DNA of 64,000 bases, taken from Mycobacterium sp. E2479 (GTDB lineage Bacteria; Actinomycetota; Actinomycetes; Mycobacteriales; Mycobacteriaceae). How positions within the stretch are numbered: position 1 is the first letter of the stretch; each line of letters opens with the position of its first letter. The position numbers and the translations under genes are program-made. The stretch lies in the NCBI RefSeq assembly GCF_001667925.1, contig NZ_LZJR01000010.1, positions 1-64,000 on the forward strand, written 5' to 3'. Positions 1 to 8,570 of the stretch are shown piece by piece. A model generated the notes under the pieces. It was not told the DNA's origin and did not search any database. It saw nothing but the letters and a program-made list of their open reading frames with translations.

Positions 1-346
1 TGGCCAAGATCGCCGAGGGCGTCGCGGTCGACGGCATGGAGGCGTTGCTGCCGGTGCTTCGGCCCGGCGAGCACGTCCTGCTGACCGACCAATTGGCCCA
101 GCGCACACCGGTCTTGGTCTGCGACCCGGAGAAGGTCCGCACCCGCGCCGCCGACCTGATCAAGACCGGTAGCGAATTCCTCGAAGCGTCGTGGTCGGTC
201 GCGGCGTTGGGGACCGACGCGCCCGTCGACGTCGCGCAGTTCGGCGGATCGGGGTTCGCCGAACTCGATGACGTGCTCGCCGGGCCGAAGCACCGGCAGC
301 AACGCCTCCATGCCGTCGACCGCGACGCCCTCGGCGATCTTGGCCA
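1..346. repeat. Perfect 77-bp inverted repeat with 192-bp spacer at the window edge
   Basis: Bases 1-77 are the exact reverse complement of 270-346 (base k pairs with base 347-k). Pairing stops at 78/269. The left arm reaches the first base of the window, so the true arm may be longer. The spacer 78-269 is mfd coding sequence on the plus strand. This is the geometry of a snap-back or foldback junction. Confidence 0.95.
3..269 (+). pseudogene. Inverted mfd fragment (about residues 278-366)
   Basis: Plus-strand frame 3 from base 3 reads [16 protein letters not shown] and continues to GFAELD at 267-269. This matches the part of Mfd that overlaps and then extends the minus-strand copy. Residues 278-302 are therefore encoded twice, once on each strand. 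Residues 303-366 exist only in this inverted orientation. At base 270 the sequence switches to the complement of residue 302 and runs back towards the mfd start. It is a fragment and not an independent gene. Confidence 0.85.
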
Positions 347-1175
347 GCATGTCGGTGACGCTGCCGGTGATGGCGGGCTCGGGGGTGGTGTGCCGCGCGG
401 CCAGTTCGGCGGCGCGTTCCCGCACCTCATCGGTCAGTAGCAGTTCGCGGCAGGCCACCGCGATCAGGGTGTCGACCTCGATCTCCGGGATCGACCGCTG
501 GTCGGCGACCGAGAACATCCGCATCTCGCTGACCTCGTCGCCCCAGAACTCGATGCGCACCGGGTGCTCGGCGGTCGGCGGAAACACGTCGAGAATGCCT
601 CCGCGCACGGCGAATTCGCCGCGCCGGCCGACCATGTCGACCCGGGTGTAGGCCAGCTCGGCGAGCCGCGTGATCACGCCCTCGAATTCGATTTCCGCAC
701 CGACGCTCAACGTGACCGGCTCCACCAGCCCCAGCTGCGGCGTCATCGGCTGCAGCAGCGAGCGCACCGCGGTCACCACCACCTGCAGCGGCGGACCCAG
801 CCGCGCGTCATCGGGATAGGCCAGTCGGCGCAGCAGGGTCAAACGAGCGCCGACGGTGTCGACGCCGGGCGAAAGTCTCTCGTGCGGCAGCGTTTCCCAC
901 GACGGGAAGACCGCGACGGCATCGCCGAAGACGCCGCGCAGTTCAGCGGTCAAGTCGTCGGCTTCGCGCCCGGTCGCGGTGACTACCAGCAGAGGACCCA
1001 ACCGCGCCAGCGCGCTGGCGACGAATAGCCGTGCGCTGGCTGGACCCACCAGGTTCAACTCGGCCGGCGACGCGGCCGCGCTGTCGATCAACTGCTGGAA
1101 GGTCGGCGCGGTGAGCGCCAATTCAACGAGCCCCGCGATCGGGGTTTCTGGGCGAGCAGCCCCCGGTGCGGTCAT
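270..1175 (-). CDS. mfd: Transcription-repair coupling factor Mfd, N-terminal part only (about residues 1-302)
   Basis: The minus-strand frame from the ATG at 1175 begins [20 protein letters not shown] and closely follows mycobacterial Mfd as I recall it. Mfd is the ATP-dependent translocase that removes RNA polymerase stalled at DNA lesions and recruits UvrA. Only the UvrB-like N-terminal region is here; the RNAP-interacting and helicase domains are absent. The match stops abruptly after the Val codon at 272-270. Beyond it the frame stays open to the window edge but encodes the antisense of Mfd residues, because bases 78-269 lie in the opposite orientation. As written the gene is broken. The break may be an assembly foldback rather than a real mutation. 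The gene is divergent from the LysA-like gene. Confidence 0.9.
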
Positions 1176-1306
1176 GATGAATCCCATTCTAGGGGCCCTC
1201 TCCGACAGGGCCGGACAGACCGAACCCCGTCAATATCGAGCTCGCGGCCGTCAAAGGAGCGTAAGGAAGGCACCGCCGGGATTACCCGCGGGCGCACGTT
1301 GAATTC

Positions 1307-2647
1307 ATGACATTGCTGGATATCCTGCCGTCTGTCGGTCAGGCGGCTCCCCCGCGTTTCGATCCCGCGATCTGGCCCATCACCGCGCACCCCGACGACG
1401 AGGGCAGGCTGTGCGTCGGCGGTATACCACTGGCCGATATCGCCGACGAGTTTCACACCCCGGCCTACGTCATCGACGAAACCGACTTTCGGCATCGCGT
1501 CCGTCGCTACCGCGCGACCCTGCGCGGGATCGAGGTGGTGTACGCCGGGAAGTCGCTACTGAGCACCGCGGTGGCGTGCTGGGCCCGCGAAGAGGGCCTC
1601 GGCCTCGACGTGTGCTCCGGCGGCGAGCTGGCCGTCGCCCTTGCCGGTGGAGTCGATCCGGCACGCATCGTCATGCACGGCAACGCCAAATCGCCGGAGG
1701 AGCTGCGCGAAGCGGTGCGAGTCGGGGTCGGACGCATCGTGCTGGATTCCGGCATGGAAATCGCCTACCTCGCCGGCCTGGCGCAGCGGCGCCAACGGGT
1801 GCTCATTCGGGTGACCCCCGACATCGATATTCACGGACACCGAGCCGTCACCACCGGTGTCAGCGACCAGAAGTTCGGATTCACGCTGTACGGCGACCGG
1901 GCCGATGTCGCGGCCCAGCGGGTGCTGGCGCACCCGATCCTCGACCTCGTCGGGCTGCACTGCCACATCGGCTCGCAGGTCACCGACCCCGCCCTCTATG
2001 GCGAAGCGATCCGCCGGATGATCAGCGCGATGGCCGACATCCGGACCCGGCACGGCGTCATCCTCACCGAGCTGAACATCGGCGGCGGGCACGCCATCCC
2101 CTACGTCTCCGGCGACCGCGAGCTCAACCTCGAGCAGCTGGCCGATGTCATCGAAAACGCACTCGACGAGGCCTGCGCCGCGGAGCATTTCCCGCGACCG
2201 CAGATCGTGGTGGAACCGGGACGGGCCGTCTGCGGCCGGGCCGGCGTGACGCTGTACCGGGTGTGCTCGATCAAAACCCAGCCGGGTGGACGCACCTTCG
2301 TCGCGGTCGACGGCGGCATGAGCGACAACCCGCGGGTGTCGCTGTACGGCGCGCGATACACCGCGGCGCTGGCCAACCGGCATGCGCTCGGAGTCAAGCA
2401 GCGGGTGACAGTCGTCGGCCGACATTGTGAGGCGGGCGACGAGATCGCGCGCGACATCGAACTCCCAGCGGACCTGCACCCCGGCGACCTGCTGGCCGTG
2501 GCCTGCACCGGCGCCTACCACCACAGCATGGCGTCGAACTACAACATGGTGGGCCGACCCGCGCTGGTGGCGGTCAAGGACGGGCGGGCCCGCGAACTTG
2601 TTCGCCGGGAGACCGTTGCCGACCTGCTGGCGCGAGACTGCGGTTAG
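1307..2647 (+). CDS. Diaminopimelate decarboxylase-like PLP enzyme (LysA family, fold type III)
   Basis: This 446-residue protein has the full LysA/ornithine decarboxylase architecture: an N-terminal alanine-racemase-like barrel and a C-terminal beta domain. Visible are the PLP lysine in VVYAGKS (Lys82), the HIGSQ motif near 220, the glycine loop NIGGGHAIPY, the phosphate-binding EPGR, the catalytic cysteine in CEAGD (about 375; CESGD is more usual), and the C-terminal GAYxxSMASNYN motif. The family decarboxylates meso-diaminopimelate or related amino acids. I do not recall a gene here in M. tuberculosis, where mfd neighbours the TetR gene, so this is probably a second LysA paralogue of uncertain substrate. 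It ends 4 bp before the convergent tetR stop. Confidence 0.85.
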   Translation: MTLLDILPSVGQAAPPRFDPAIWPITAHPDDEGRLCVGGIPLADIADEFHTPAYVIDETDFRHRVRRYRATLRGIEVVYAGKSLLSTAVACWAREEGLGLDVCSGGELAVALAGGVDPARIVMHGNAKSPEELREAVRVGVGRIVLDSGMEIAYLAGLAQRRQRVLIRVTPDIDIHGHRAVTTGVSDQKFGFTLYGDRADVAAQRVLAHPILDLVGLHCHIGSQVTDPALYGEAIRRMISAMADIRTRHGVILTELNIGGGHAIPYVSGDRELNLEQLADVIENALDEACAAEHFPRPQIVVEPGRAVCGRAGVTLYRVCSIKTQPGGRTFVAVDGGMSDNPRVSLYGARYTAALANRHALGVKQRVTVVGRHCEAGDEIARDIELPADLHPGDLLAVACTGAYHHSMASNYNMVGRPALVAVKDGRARELVRRETVADLLARDCG

Positions 2648-2651
2648 CCGG

Positions 2652-3299
2652 CTACTCGTCCTGCAGTCGAGGGTCGGCCTCCAGGTGCGTCAGCCCGTTC
2701 CACATCAGGTTGACCAGGTGGGCCGCCACCACTTCCTTCTTGGGCTCCCGGGTATCGAGCCACCACTGCGCCGTCATCGACACCGAGCCGACGAGCGCCT
2801 GGGCGTACAGCGGAGCCAGCCCGGGATCCAGGCCACGGCGGGAGAAGTCACCGGCCAGGATGGAGCTGACCTGGTTGACGGCGTCATTGAGCAGGCTGGA
2901 GTAGGTGCCCGAGCTGATCGCGGCCGGCGAGTCGCGGATCATGATCCGGAAGCCGTCGGTGCGCTGTTCGACGTAGGTGAGCAGCGCCAGCGCGACCCGC
3001 TCGACGCGCACCCGAGACCGGTTGTTGGTCAACGACGACGTGATGCCGTCCAGCAGCGCCGACATCTCGCGGTCGACGACGACGGCGTACAGGCCTTCCT
3101 TGCCGCCGAAGTGCTCGTAGACGACCGGTTTGGACACGTTGGCGCGCAGCGCGATCTCCTCGATCGAGGTGCCTTCGTACCCGCGTTCGGCGAACAGCGT
3201 GCGCGCGATGCCCACGAGCTGCTGGCGGCGCTCGGTGCCGGTCATCCGCGCGCGCGGCGCCCGCGCCTCTTTGTCCGGTTCCTTGTCCAGCACGGCCAC
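2652..3299 (-). CDS. TetR-family transcriptional regulator (Rv1019-like)
   Basis: The GTG start at 3299 gives 215 residues beginning VAVLDKEPDKEARAPRARM; an upstream in-frame start at 3341 exists but lengthens the protein beyond what I recall for Rv1019. The helix-turn-helix lies around GYEGTSIEEIALRANVSKPVVYEHF, typical of TetR. The all-alpha ligand domain follows, including SSGTYSSLLNDAVNQ. It is convergent with the LysA-like gene. The ligand is unknown. Upstream lie tRNA-Gln and glmU in the opposite direction, so the short 3300-3407 gap probably carries its operator. Confidence 0.88.
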   Translation of the reverse strand: MAVLDKEPDKEARAPRARMTGTERRQQLVGIARTLFAERGYEGTSIEEIALRANVSKPVVYEHFGGKEGLYAVVVDREMSALLDGITSSLTNNRSRVRVERVALALLTYVEQRTDGFRIMIRDSPAAISSGTYSSLLNDAVNQVSSILAGDFSRRGLDPGLAPLYAQALVGSVSMTAQWWLDTREPKKEVVAAHLVNLMWNGLTHLEADPRLQDE

Positions 3300-3407
3300 G
3301 TCAATCAGCGTATCGGTCAACAGCCGACAAGCGGGCCGCATCGTGGTCAGACTAAAGTCTTCTTGGCGCGGTCGGTATCAACCCGCCGCTCGCCAATGGA
3401 TTAGCGA

Positions 3408-3479
3408 TCCGTCGTGGTGTAATCGGCAGCACCTCTGATTTTGGTTCAGATAGTTCAGGTTCGAGTCCTGGCGACGGAG
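3408..3479 (+). tRNA. tRNA-Gln (anticodon TTG)
   Basis: A complete cloverleaf folds: acceptor TCCGTCG/CGACGGA, anticodon stem TCTGA/TCAGA with loop TTTTGGT, T-arm loop TTCGAGT, discriminator G at 3479. The anticodon at loop positions 34-36 is TTG, which reads CAA. The 3' CCA is not encoded. It lies 99 bp upstream of glmU on the same strand. Confidence 0.95.
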
Positions 3480-3578
3480 CTTCGATTTTTTGCCTTCACC
3501 GCAGCTGAAGTGACACGCTTATCGGCGTATCGGCCTTTCGCGCGCAGCCCGTGCGGGAGAAATCCAAGAGGAGGGTTG

Positions 3579-5084
3579 ATGTCGTCTCCTGGTGATACCG
3601 CGGTCCTGGTGCTAGCGGCCGGGCCCGGCACCCGGATGCGGTCGGACACCCCGAAAGTCCTGCACACGATCGCGGGGCGCAGCATGCTGTCCCATCTCCT
3701 GCACGCGATCACCAAGGTGGCTCCCCAGCACCTGGCCGTCGTCCTGGGCCATGATCATGAGCGCATCGCGCCGCTGGTCGCCGACTGGGCCGACGCCCTG
3801 GGACGCCCCATCGATGTGGCTCTGCAGGACCGCCCCCGCGGCACGGGCGACGCCGTGCTGTGCGGCCTGTCCGCGCTGCCAACCGACTACGCCGGCATGG
3901 TCGTCGTCACCTCAGGCGACACCCCGCTGCTGGATGCCGACACGCTGGCCGATCTGATCGCCGCCCACAGCGCGGCGCGGGCCGCGGTCACCGTGCTGAC
4001 CACGACGGTGGACGACCCCAGCGGCTATGGCCGCATCCTGCGCACCCAGGACGACGAGGTCATGGCGATCGTGGAACACGCCGACGCTACGCCCTCGCAA
4101 CGCGAGATCCGTGAGGTCAACGCCGGCGTCTACGCCTTCGACACCGTGGCGCTGCGCTCCGCGCTGAACCGCCTGAGCTCCAACAACGCCCAGCAGGAGC
4201 TGTACCTGACGGACGTCATTGCAATCCTGCGCGGCGACGGCCTGGCCATCCATGCCCGCCACGTCGACGACAGCGCGCTGGTGGCCGGCGTCAACAACCG
4301 CGTCCAACTCGCCCAGCTGGGCGCCGAACTGAACCGCCGCATCATCGCCACCCACCAGATGGCCGGCGTCACCGTCGTCGACCCCGCCACCACCTGGATC
4401 GACGTCGACGTCAGCGTCGGCCGCGACACCGTCATCCACCCGGGAACGCAGTTACTCGGCCGCACTCAGGTCGGGAGCCACTGCGTCGTCGGCCCGGACA
4501 CCACCCTGACCGATGTCAGCGTCGGTGACGGCGCCTCTGTGGTGCGCACCCACGGCACCGCGTCGTCGATCGGTGCCGGCGCGACCGTCGGGCCGTTCAC
4601 CTACCTGCGGCCCGGCACGGTGCTGGGCGACGACGGCAAGCTCGGCGCCTTCGTCGAGACCAAGAACTCCACCATCGGCACCGGGTCCAAGGTGCCGCAC
4701 CTGACCTATGTCGGGGACGCGGACATCGGCGAACACAGCAACATCGGCGCTTCCAGTGTTTTCGTCAACTACGACGGGGAATCCAAACGGCGGACCACCA
4801 TCGGCTCGCACGTGCGCACCGGCTCGGACACCATGTTCGTGGCGCCGGTCACCGTTGGCGACGGCGCCTACACCGGCGCGGGCACGGTGGTGCGCAACGA
4901 CGTCCCGCCCGGAACGCTCGCGGTGTCCGCGGGTCCGCAACGCAACATCGAAGGTTGGGTGCACCGCAAGCGCCCGGGCAGCGCGGCCGCGCAAGCGGCC
5001 CAGGCCGCCGAGAAAGCCGCCGGTCAGAGCACCCCGCCGGTCTCCAAGGCCGACCAAGCACCAGAAGCCGACTCGACACCGTGA
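3579..5084 (+). CDS. glmU: Bifunctional N-acetylglucosamine-1-phosphate uridyltransferase / glucosamine-1-phosphate acetyltransferase GlmU
   Basis: The ATG at 3579, after an AAGAGGAGGG ribosome site, gives 501 residues (about 495 recalled for M. tuberculosis). The N-terminal half carries the nucleotidyltransferase signature [18 protein letters not shown]. The C-terminal half is a left-handed beta helix with the acetyltransferase segments [14 protein letters not shown] and [10 protein letters not shown]. GlmU makes UDP-GlcNAc from glucosamine-1-phosphate in the cytosol, feeding peptidoglycan, arabinogalactan linker and mycothiol synthesis. The Ala/Gln-rich C-terminal tail (about 470-501) looks disordered, as in other mycobacteria. 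It is followed 94 bp later by prsA. Confidence 0.97.
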   Translation: MSSPGDTAVLVLAAGPGTRMRSDTPKVLHTIAGRSMLSHLLHAITKVAPQHLAVVLGHDHERIAPLVADWADALGRPIDVALQDRPRGTGDAVLCGLSALPTDYAGMVVVTSGDTPLLDADTLADLIAAHSAARAAVTVLTTTVDDPSGYGRILRTQDDEVMAIVEHADATPSQREIREVNAGVYAFDTVALRSALNRLSSNNAQQELYLTDVIAILRGDGLAIHARHVDDSALVAGVNNRVQLAQLGAELNRRIIATHQMAGVTVVDPATTWIDVDVSVGRDTVIHPGTQLLGRTQVGSHCVVGPDTTLTDVSVGDGASVVRTHGTASSIGAGATVGPFTYLRPGTVLGDDGKLGAFVETKNSTIGTGSKVPHLTYVGDADIGEHSNIGASSVFVNYDGESKRRTTIGSHVRTGSDTMFVAPVTVGDGAYTGAGTVVRNDVPPGTLAVSAGPQRNIEGWVHRKRPGSAAAQAAQAAEKAAGQSTPPVSKADQAPEADSTP

Positions 5085-5178
5085 ATTTGCTAGCTGGCAA
5101 CCCGGCCATAGTTCCGTACGATTCGCTTCGTACGATGGGGCCTTCCATCCCCCACCCCGATATGGCGAGGGCAGTGCG

Positions 5179-6159
5179 TTGAGCCACGACTGGACCGATA
5201 ACCGCAAAAACTTGATGCTCTTCTCCGGTCGCGCGCATCCGGAGCTGGCCGAGCAGGTGGCCAAAGAGCTCGACGTCCACGTCACCGCGCAAACGGCGCG
5301 GGAATTCGCCAACGGCGAGATCTTCGTGCGGTTCCACGAATCGGTGCGCGGATGTGACGCCTTCGTGCTGCAGTCCGCCCCCGACCCGGTCAACAACTGG
5401 CTGATGGAACAGCTGATCATGATCGACGCCCTCAAGCGGGGCAGCGCCAAGCGAATCACCGCGGTCATGCCGTTCTACCCGTACGCCCGGCAGGACAAGA
5501 AGCACCGTGGCCGCGAGCCGATCTCGGCCCGGCTGGTCGCCGACCTGCTCAAGACCGCCGGCGCCGACCGGATCGTCACCGTCGACCTGCACACGGACCA
5601 GATCCAGGGCTTTTTCGATGGGCCCGTCGATCACATGCGCGGGCAGAACCTGCTGACCGGCTACATCCGCGACAACTACCCGGACGGCAACATGGTGGTC
5701 GTCTCGCCCGACTCCGGGCGCGTGCGCATCGCCGAGAAATGGGCCGACGCGCTCGGCGGCGTCCCGCTGGCCTTCATTCACAAGACCCGCGACCCGCGGG
5801 TGCCCAACCAGGTGGTGTCCAACCGCGTCGTCGGTGAGGTGGCCGGGCGCACCTGCGTGCTGATCGACGACATGATCGACACCGGCGGCACCATCGCCGG
5901 TGCGGTGAAGCTGCTGCGCGATGAGGGCGCCGGCGACGTGATCATCGCGGCCACCCACGGTGTGCTATCCGATCCGGCGGCCGAGCGGCTGGCCGCCTGC
6001 GGCGCGCGGGAAGTCATCGTGACCAACACCCTGCCGATCGGCGAGGAGAAGCGATTCCCCCAGCTGACGGTCCTCTCCATCGCGCCGCTGCTGGCCAGCA
6101 CCATCCGCGCCGTATTCGAAAACGGTTCGGTCACCGGGCTCTTCGACGGAGACGCCTAG
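5179..6159 (+). CDS. prsA: Ribose-phosphate pyrophosphokinase
   Basis: The TTG start at 5179 gives 326 residues beginning MSHDWTDNRKN, equal to the length I recall for M. tuberculosis PrsA. It makes PRPP from ribose-5-phosphate and ATP, supplying purines, pyrimidines, His, Trp, NAD and, in mycobacteria, the arabinose donor DPA. Visible motifs are FANGEIFVRF, the metal/ribose site DLHTDQIQGFFD, and the PRPP-binding loop VLIDDMIDTGGTI. The open frame extends far upstream, but that part overlaps glmU out of frame and is not real. The arsC-like ATG follows immediately after its stop. Confidence 0.97.
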   Translation: MSHDWTDNRKNLMLFSGRAHPELAEQVAKELDVHVTAQTAREFANGEIFVRFHESVRGCDAFVLQSAPDPVNNWLMEQLIMIDALKRGSAKRITAVMPFYPYARQDKKHRGREPISARLVADLLKTAGADRIVTVDLHTDQIQGFFDGPVDHMRGQNLLTGYIRDNYPDGNMVVVSPDSGRVRIAEKWADALGGVPLAFIHKTRDPRVPNQVVSNRVVGEVAGRTCVLIDDMIDTGGTIAGAVKLLRDEGAGDVIIAATHGVLSDPAAERLAACGAREVIVTNTLPIGEEKRFPQLTVLSIAPLLASTIRAVFENGSVTGLFDGDA

Positions 6160-6516
6160 ATGGCTGCCGAGCCACACGACGCCGTTATCTTTCACAACCC
6201 ACGCTGCAGCACCTCGCGCAAGACGCTGGACCTGCTGCGCGACAACGAGTTCGAACCCACCATCGTCGAATACTTGAAGACCCCGCCGTCGCGCGCCGAG
6301 CTGGTGAAAATGATCCGCGACGCGGGCATCGACGTGCGCACCGCGATCCGCAAGCGCGAGTCGCTTTACGAGGAGCTGAATCTCGCCGATGCGAGTGATG
6401 ATCAGCTGCTCGACGCAATGATCGAACATCCCATCCTCATCGAACGACCCTTCGTCATCACAGCTAAGGGCACGCGGCTGGCCCGTCCGATCGACGCGGT
6501 CCGCGAGATTCTGTGA
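6160..6516 (+). CDS. ArsC-family (arsenate reductase / glutaredoxin-like) protein
   Basis: This 118-residue protein has the ArsC-fold signature FHNPRCSTSRKTLDLL (active-site Cys about residue 16), a C-terminal ERPFVITAKGTRLARP segment with the Arg typical of ArsC, and the usual size. E. coli ArsC reduces arsenate using glutathione and glutaredoxin; many chromosomal relatives (YfgD type) have no proven arsenate role. No arsR, acr3 or arsB lies nearby. The ATG directly abuts the prsA stop, and its stop overlaps the lpqT GTG by 4 bp, so it is translated within the glmU-prsA-lpqT operon. I do not recall it at this place in M. tuberculosis. Confidence 0.85.
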   Translation: MAAEPHDAVIFHNPRCSTSRKTLDLLRDNEFEPTIVEYLKTPPSRAELVKMIRDAGIDVRTAIRKRESLYEELNLADASDDQLLDAMIEHPILIERPFVITAKGTRLARPIDAVREIL

Positions 6517-7163
6517 ATCGGCCCGGCCGCCTCGTGGCCGCGTTGGTTGCGGTGGCTTTCTTCGCCGCTGGATGCGCTCCGAAACCGCCTGATTACCAAT
6601 CGATCCTGTCGACGACCTCGGCGACCACGACAACCAAGGCGACGGAGAAGCCGGTTCCGCTGTCGCAGTATCTGCAAAGCATCGGAGTGACCGGACAACC
6701 GGTGGAACCGGGATCGCTGCCCGACCTGACGGTCTCGATACCGACACCTGCGGGCTGGTCGCGGTTCACCAGCCCGAACATCAACCCGCAAACCCTGATC
6801 ATCTCCCAGGGCGGCAAATTCCCGACGGCACGGCTGGTGGTGTTCAAGCTCAACGGTGACTTCGACCCGGCGCAAGTCATCAAGCACGGCAACGACGATG
6901 CGCAACTGTTCGAGAACTTCAAACAGCTGGACGCCTCGGGCGCGCCCTACAACGGCTTTCCGTCGTCGATGATCCAGGGCAGCTACGACATCGACGGCAT
7001 GCGGTTGCACAGCTGGAACCGCATCGTCATCCCCACCGGATCACCGCCCGCGCGCCAGCGTTATCTGGTGCAGCTGACCATCACCGGCCTGGCTGATCAG
7101 GCGGCCGCGCAGTCAACCGACATCAACACGATCATTCACGGATTCGTCGTCGCGGCAAAGTGA
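6513..7163 (+). CDS. lpqT: Lipoprotein LpqT (LpqN/LpqT family)
   Basis: The GTG start at 6513 overlaps the previous stop (GTGA). The 216-residue product opens with a lipoprotein signal, MNRPGRLVAALVAVAFFAAG, followed by the lipidated Cys21. A Thr-rich linker (TTSATTTTKATEK) precedes a globular domain, beginning LPDLTVSIPTPAGW, of the mycobacterial LpqN/LpqT family, whose fold resembles PsbP/Mog1. It is expected on the outer face of the plasma membrane. Relatives have been linked to TLR2-dependent host signalling and to envelope protein contacts; the exact function is not established. Confidence 0.92.
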   Translation: MNRPGRLVAALVAVAFFAAGCAPKPPDYQSILSTTSATTTTKATEKPVPLSQYLQSIGVTGQPVEPGSLPDLTVSIPTPAGWSRFTSPNINPQTLIISQGGKFPTARLVVFKLNGDFDPAQVIKHGNDDAQLFENFKQLDASGAPYNGFPSSMIQGSYDIDGMRLHSWNRIVIPTGSPPARQRYLVQLTITGLADQAAAQSTDINTIIHGFVVAAK

Positions 7164-7196
7164 TTGGTGCTATCGCGGCGCTGCTCTGATCTCACC

Positions 7197-7252
7197 GAGA
7201 TTGCCGTCATGGTCGTGATAGGCGATCCCGTCACAGCCCTCACGGCAATCTC
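7197..7252. terminator. Imperfect long palindrome downstream of lpqT
   Basis: GAGATTGCCGT at 7197-7207 pairs perfectly with ACGGCAATCTC at 7242-7252, and the 34-bp interior continues as an imperfect palindrome (GTGA...TCAC). It lies 33 bp after the lpqT stop and 112 bp before the SDR start. There is no T-run, so it may be a Rho-independent-like stop without a tract, an mRNA-stabilising hairpin, or a REP-like element. Confidence 0.5.
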
Positions 7253-7364
7253 ACCGGCCGTGCCGACTGAGCCACGTCCCTATCCCCGCCGAACCAGCCC
7301 GTAAAAGACCGGCAGCGGACGTCACCACTAGGCGGTACGCGCCGCACGATTAGTGTTGTCTGCC

Positions 7365-8234
7365 ATGACTGGCTGGACCGCCGCAGATCTGCCGTCGTTC
7401 GCCGAACGCACCGTCATCATCACCGGCGCCAACAGCGGGTTGGGCGCCGTGACCGCCCGTGAGCTGGCCCGACGAGGGGCCACGATCGTCATGGCCGTCC
7501 GCAACATCCGCAAGGGCGAGACCGCAGCCCGTCGGATGGCCGGTCAGGTCGAGGTGCGTGAGCTCGACCTGCAGGACCTGTCGTCGGTGCGCCGATTCGC
7601 CGACGGGGTCAGCAGGGCCGACGTGCTGATCAACAACGCCGGCATCATGGCGGCCCCCTTCGCGCTGACGGTCGACGGCTTCGAAACCCAGGTTGGCACC
7701 AATCATCTCGGTCACTTCGCGCTGACCAACCTGCTGCTGCCCAAGCTGACCGATCGGGTGGTGACGGTGTCGTCGATGGCGCACTGGGCCGGACGCATCG
7801 ACCTCGACGACCTGAACTGGCAGAACCGTCGCTACTCGCCGTGGCTGGCCTATAGCCAATCCAAGCTCGCCAACCTGCTGTTCACCAGCGAGCTGCAGCG
7901 CCGCCTCACCGCTGCCGGTTCCCCGCTGCGTGCCCTCGCCGCCCACCCTGGCTACTCGCACACCAACCTGCAGGGCGCCTCGGGCCGCAAGCTGGGTGAC
8001 GCGATGATGTCGGCCGTGACGTCGGTGGTCGCCACCGACGCAGATTTTGGTGCGCGGCAAACCCTGTACGCGGCGTCCGCGGATGTGCCCGGCGACACCT
8101 TTGTCGGCCCGCGATTCGGTCAGGTCGGCCGCACCCAGCCGGTTGCGCGCAGCCGGCGTGCCCGAGACAGCGCCACCGCGGCGGCGCTGTGGTCGCTGTC
8201 CGAGCAGCTCACCAAGACCCACTTCCCCCTCTGA
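7365..8234 (+). CDS. Short-chain dehydrogenase/reductase
   Basis: The ATG at 7365 gives 289 residues; an earlier in-frame start at 7353 adds only MLSA. Motifs are the Rossmann cofactor loop TGANSGLG, the NNAGIMAAP motif, the catalytic Ser in VVTVSSMAHW and the YSQSK catalytic Tyr/Lys pair. It resembles the retinol-dehydrogenase-like SDRs common in mycobacteria, which use NAD(P)(H) on unknown alcohols or ketones. It stands alone between lpqT and rplY, a position I recall as empty in M. tuberculosis. Confidence 0.9.
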   Translation: MTGWTAADLPSFAERTVIITGANSGLGAVTARELARRGATIVMAVRNIRKGETAARRMAGQVEVRELDLQDLSSVRRFADGVSRADVLINNAGIMAAPFALTVDGFETQVGTNHLGHFALTNLLLPKLTDRVVTVSSMAHWAGRIDLDDLNWQNRRYSPWLAYSQSKLANLLFTSELQRRLTAAGSPLRALAAHPGYSHTNLQGASGRKLGDAMMSAVTSVVATDADFGARQTLYAASADVPGDTFVGPRFGQVGRTQPVARSRRARDSATAAALWSLSEQLTKTHFPL

Positions 8235-8286
8235 TCACGCCAGTCACAAACGCCACGCCAGTTTCCGGAGGAGGCGGTGGACGTTT

Positions 8287-8350
8287 TGCCCGCCTTTGAG
8301 CGACAACGGGGCTGGCCGCCCGGTGCCGATTTGTCGCTCGAAGGCGGGCA
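8287..8350. repeat. 20-bp inverted repeat between the SDR gene and rplY
   Basis: TGCCCGCCTTTGAGCGACAA (8287-8306) pairs with TTGTCGCTCGAAGGCGGGCA (8331-8350), 20-bp arms with one T/C difference and a 24-bp loop. It starts 53 bp after the SDR stop. It could act as a terminator, but such length and near-symmetry are also typical of small dispersed palindromic elements. Confidence 0.65.
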
Positions 8351-8368
8351 CTCGCAACACCGTCCTCG

Positions 8369-8400
8369 CCGAGTAACAGAAGTGCCGAGTGACAGAAGTG
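8369..8400 (+). repeat. 16-bp tandem duplication upstream of rplY
   Basis: Two head-to-tail copies of CCGAGTRACAGAAGTG (8369-8384 and 8385-8400) differ at one base. They lie about 170 bp before rplY, in its presumed leader or promoter region. Function unknown. The rest of 8401-8570 shows no gene; it presumably holds the rplY promoter. Confidence 0.6.
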
Positions 8401-8570
8401 ACGCCCGTTCGCTACCGATCCGGAATTTCCCCTCTGAGGTGCAGATGCGCTAACCTGACCGGGCGTCACGGCGAGGGTGGCTGGCTGGCCAGCACCGTTA
8501 TCGACGGAGACCGACGAATCGTCGCGACCCGGCCGTGCCCCGAAGACAGGCGAGCACACAGGAGCGACAA

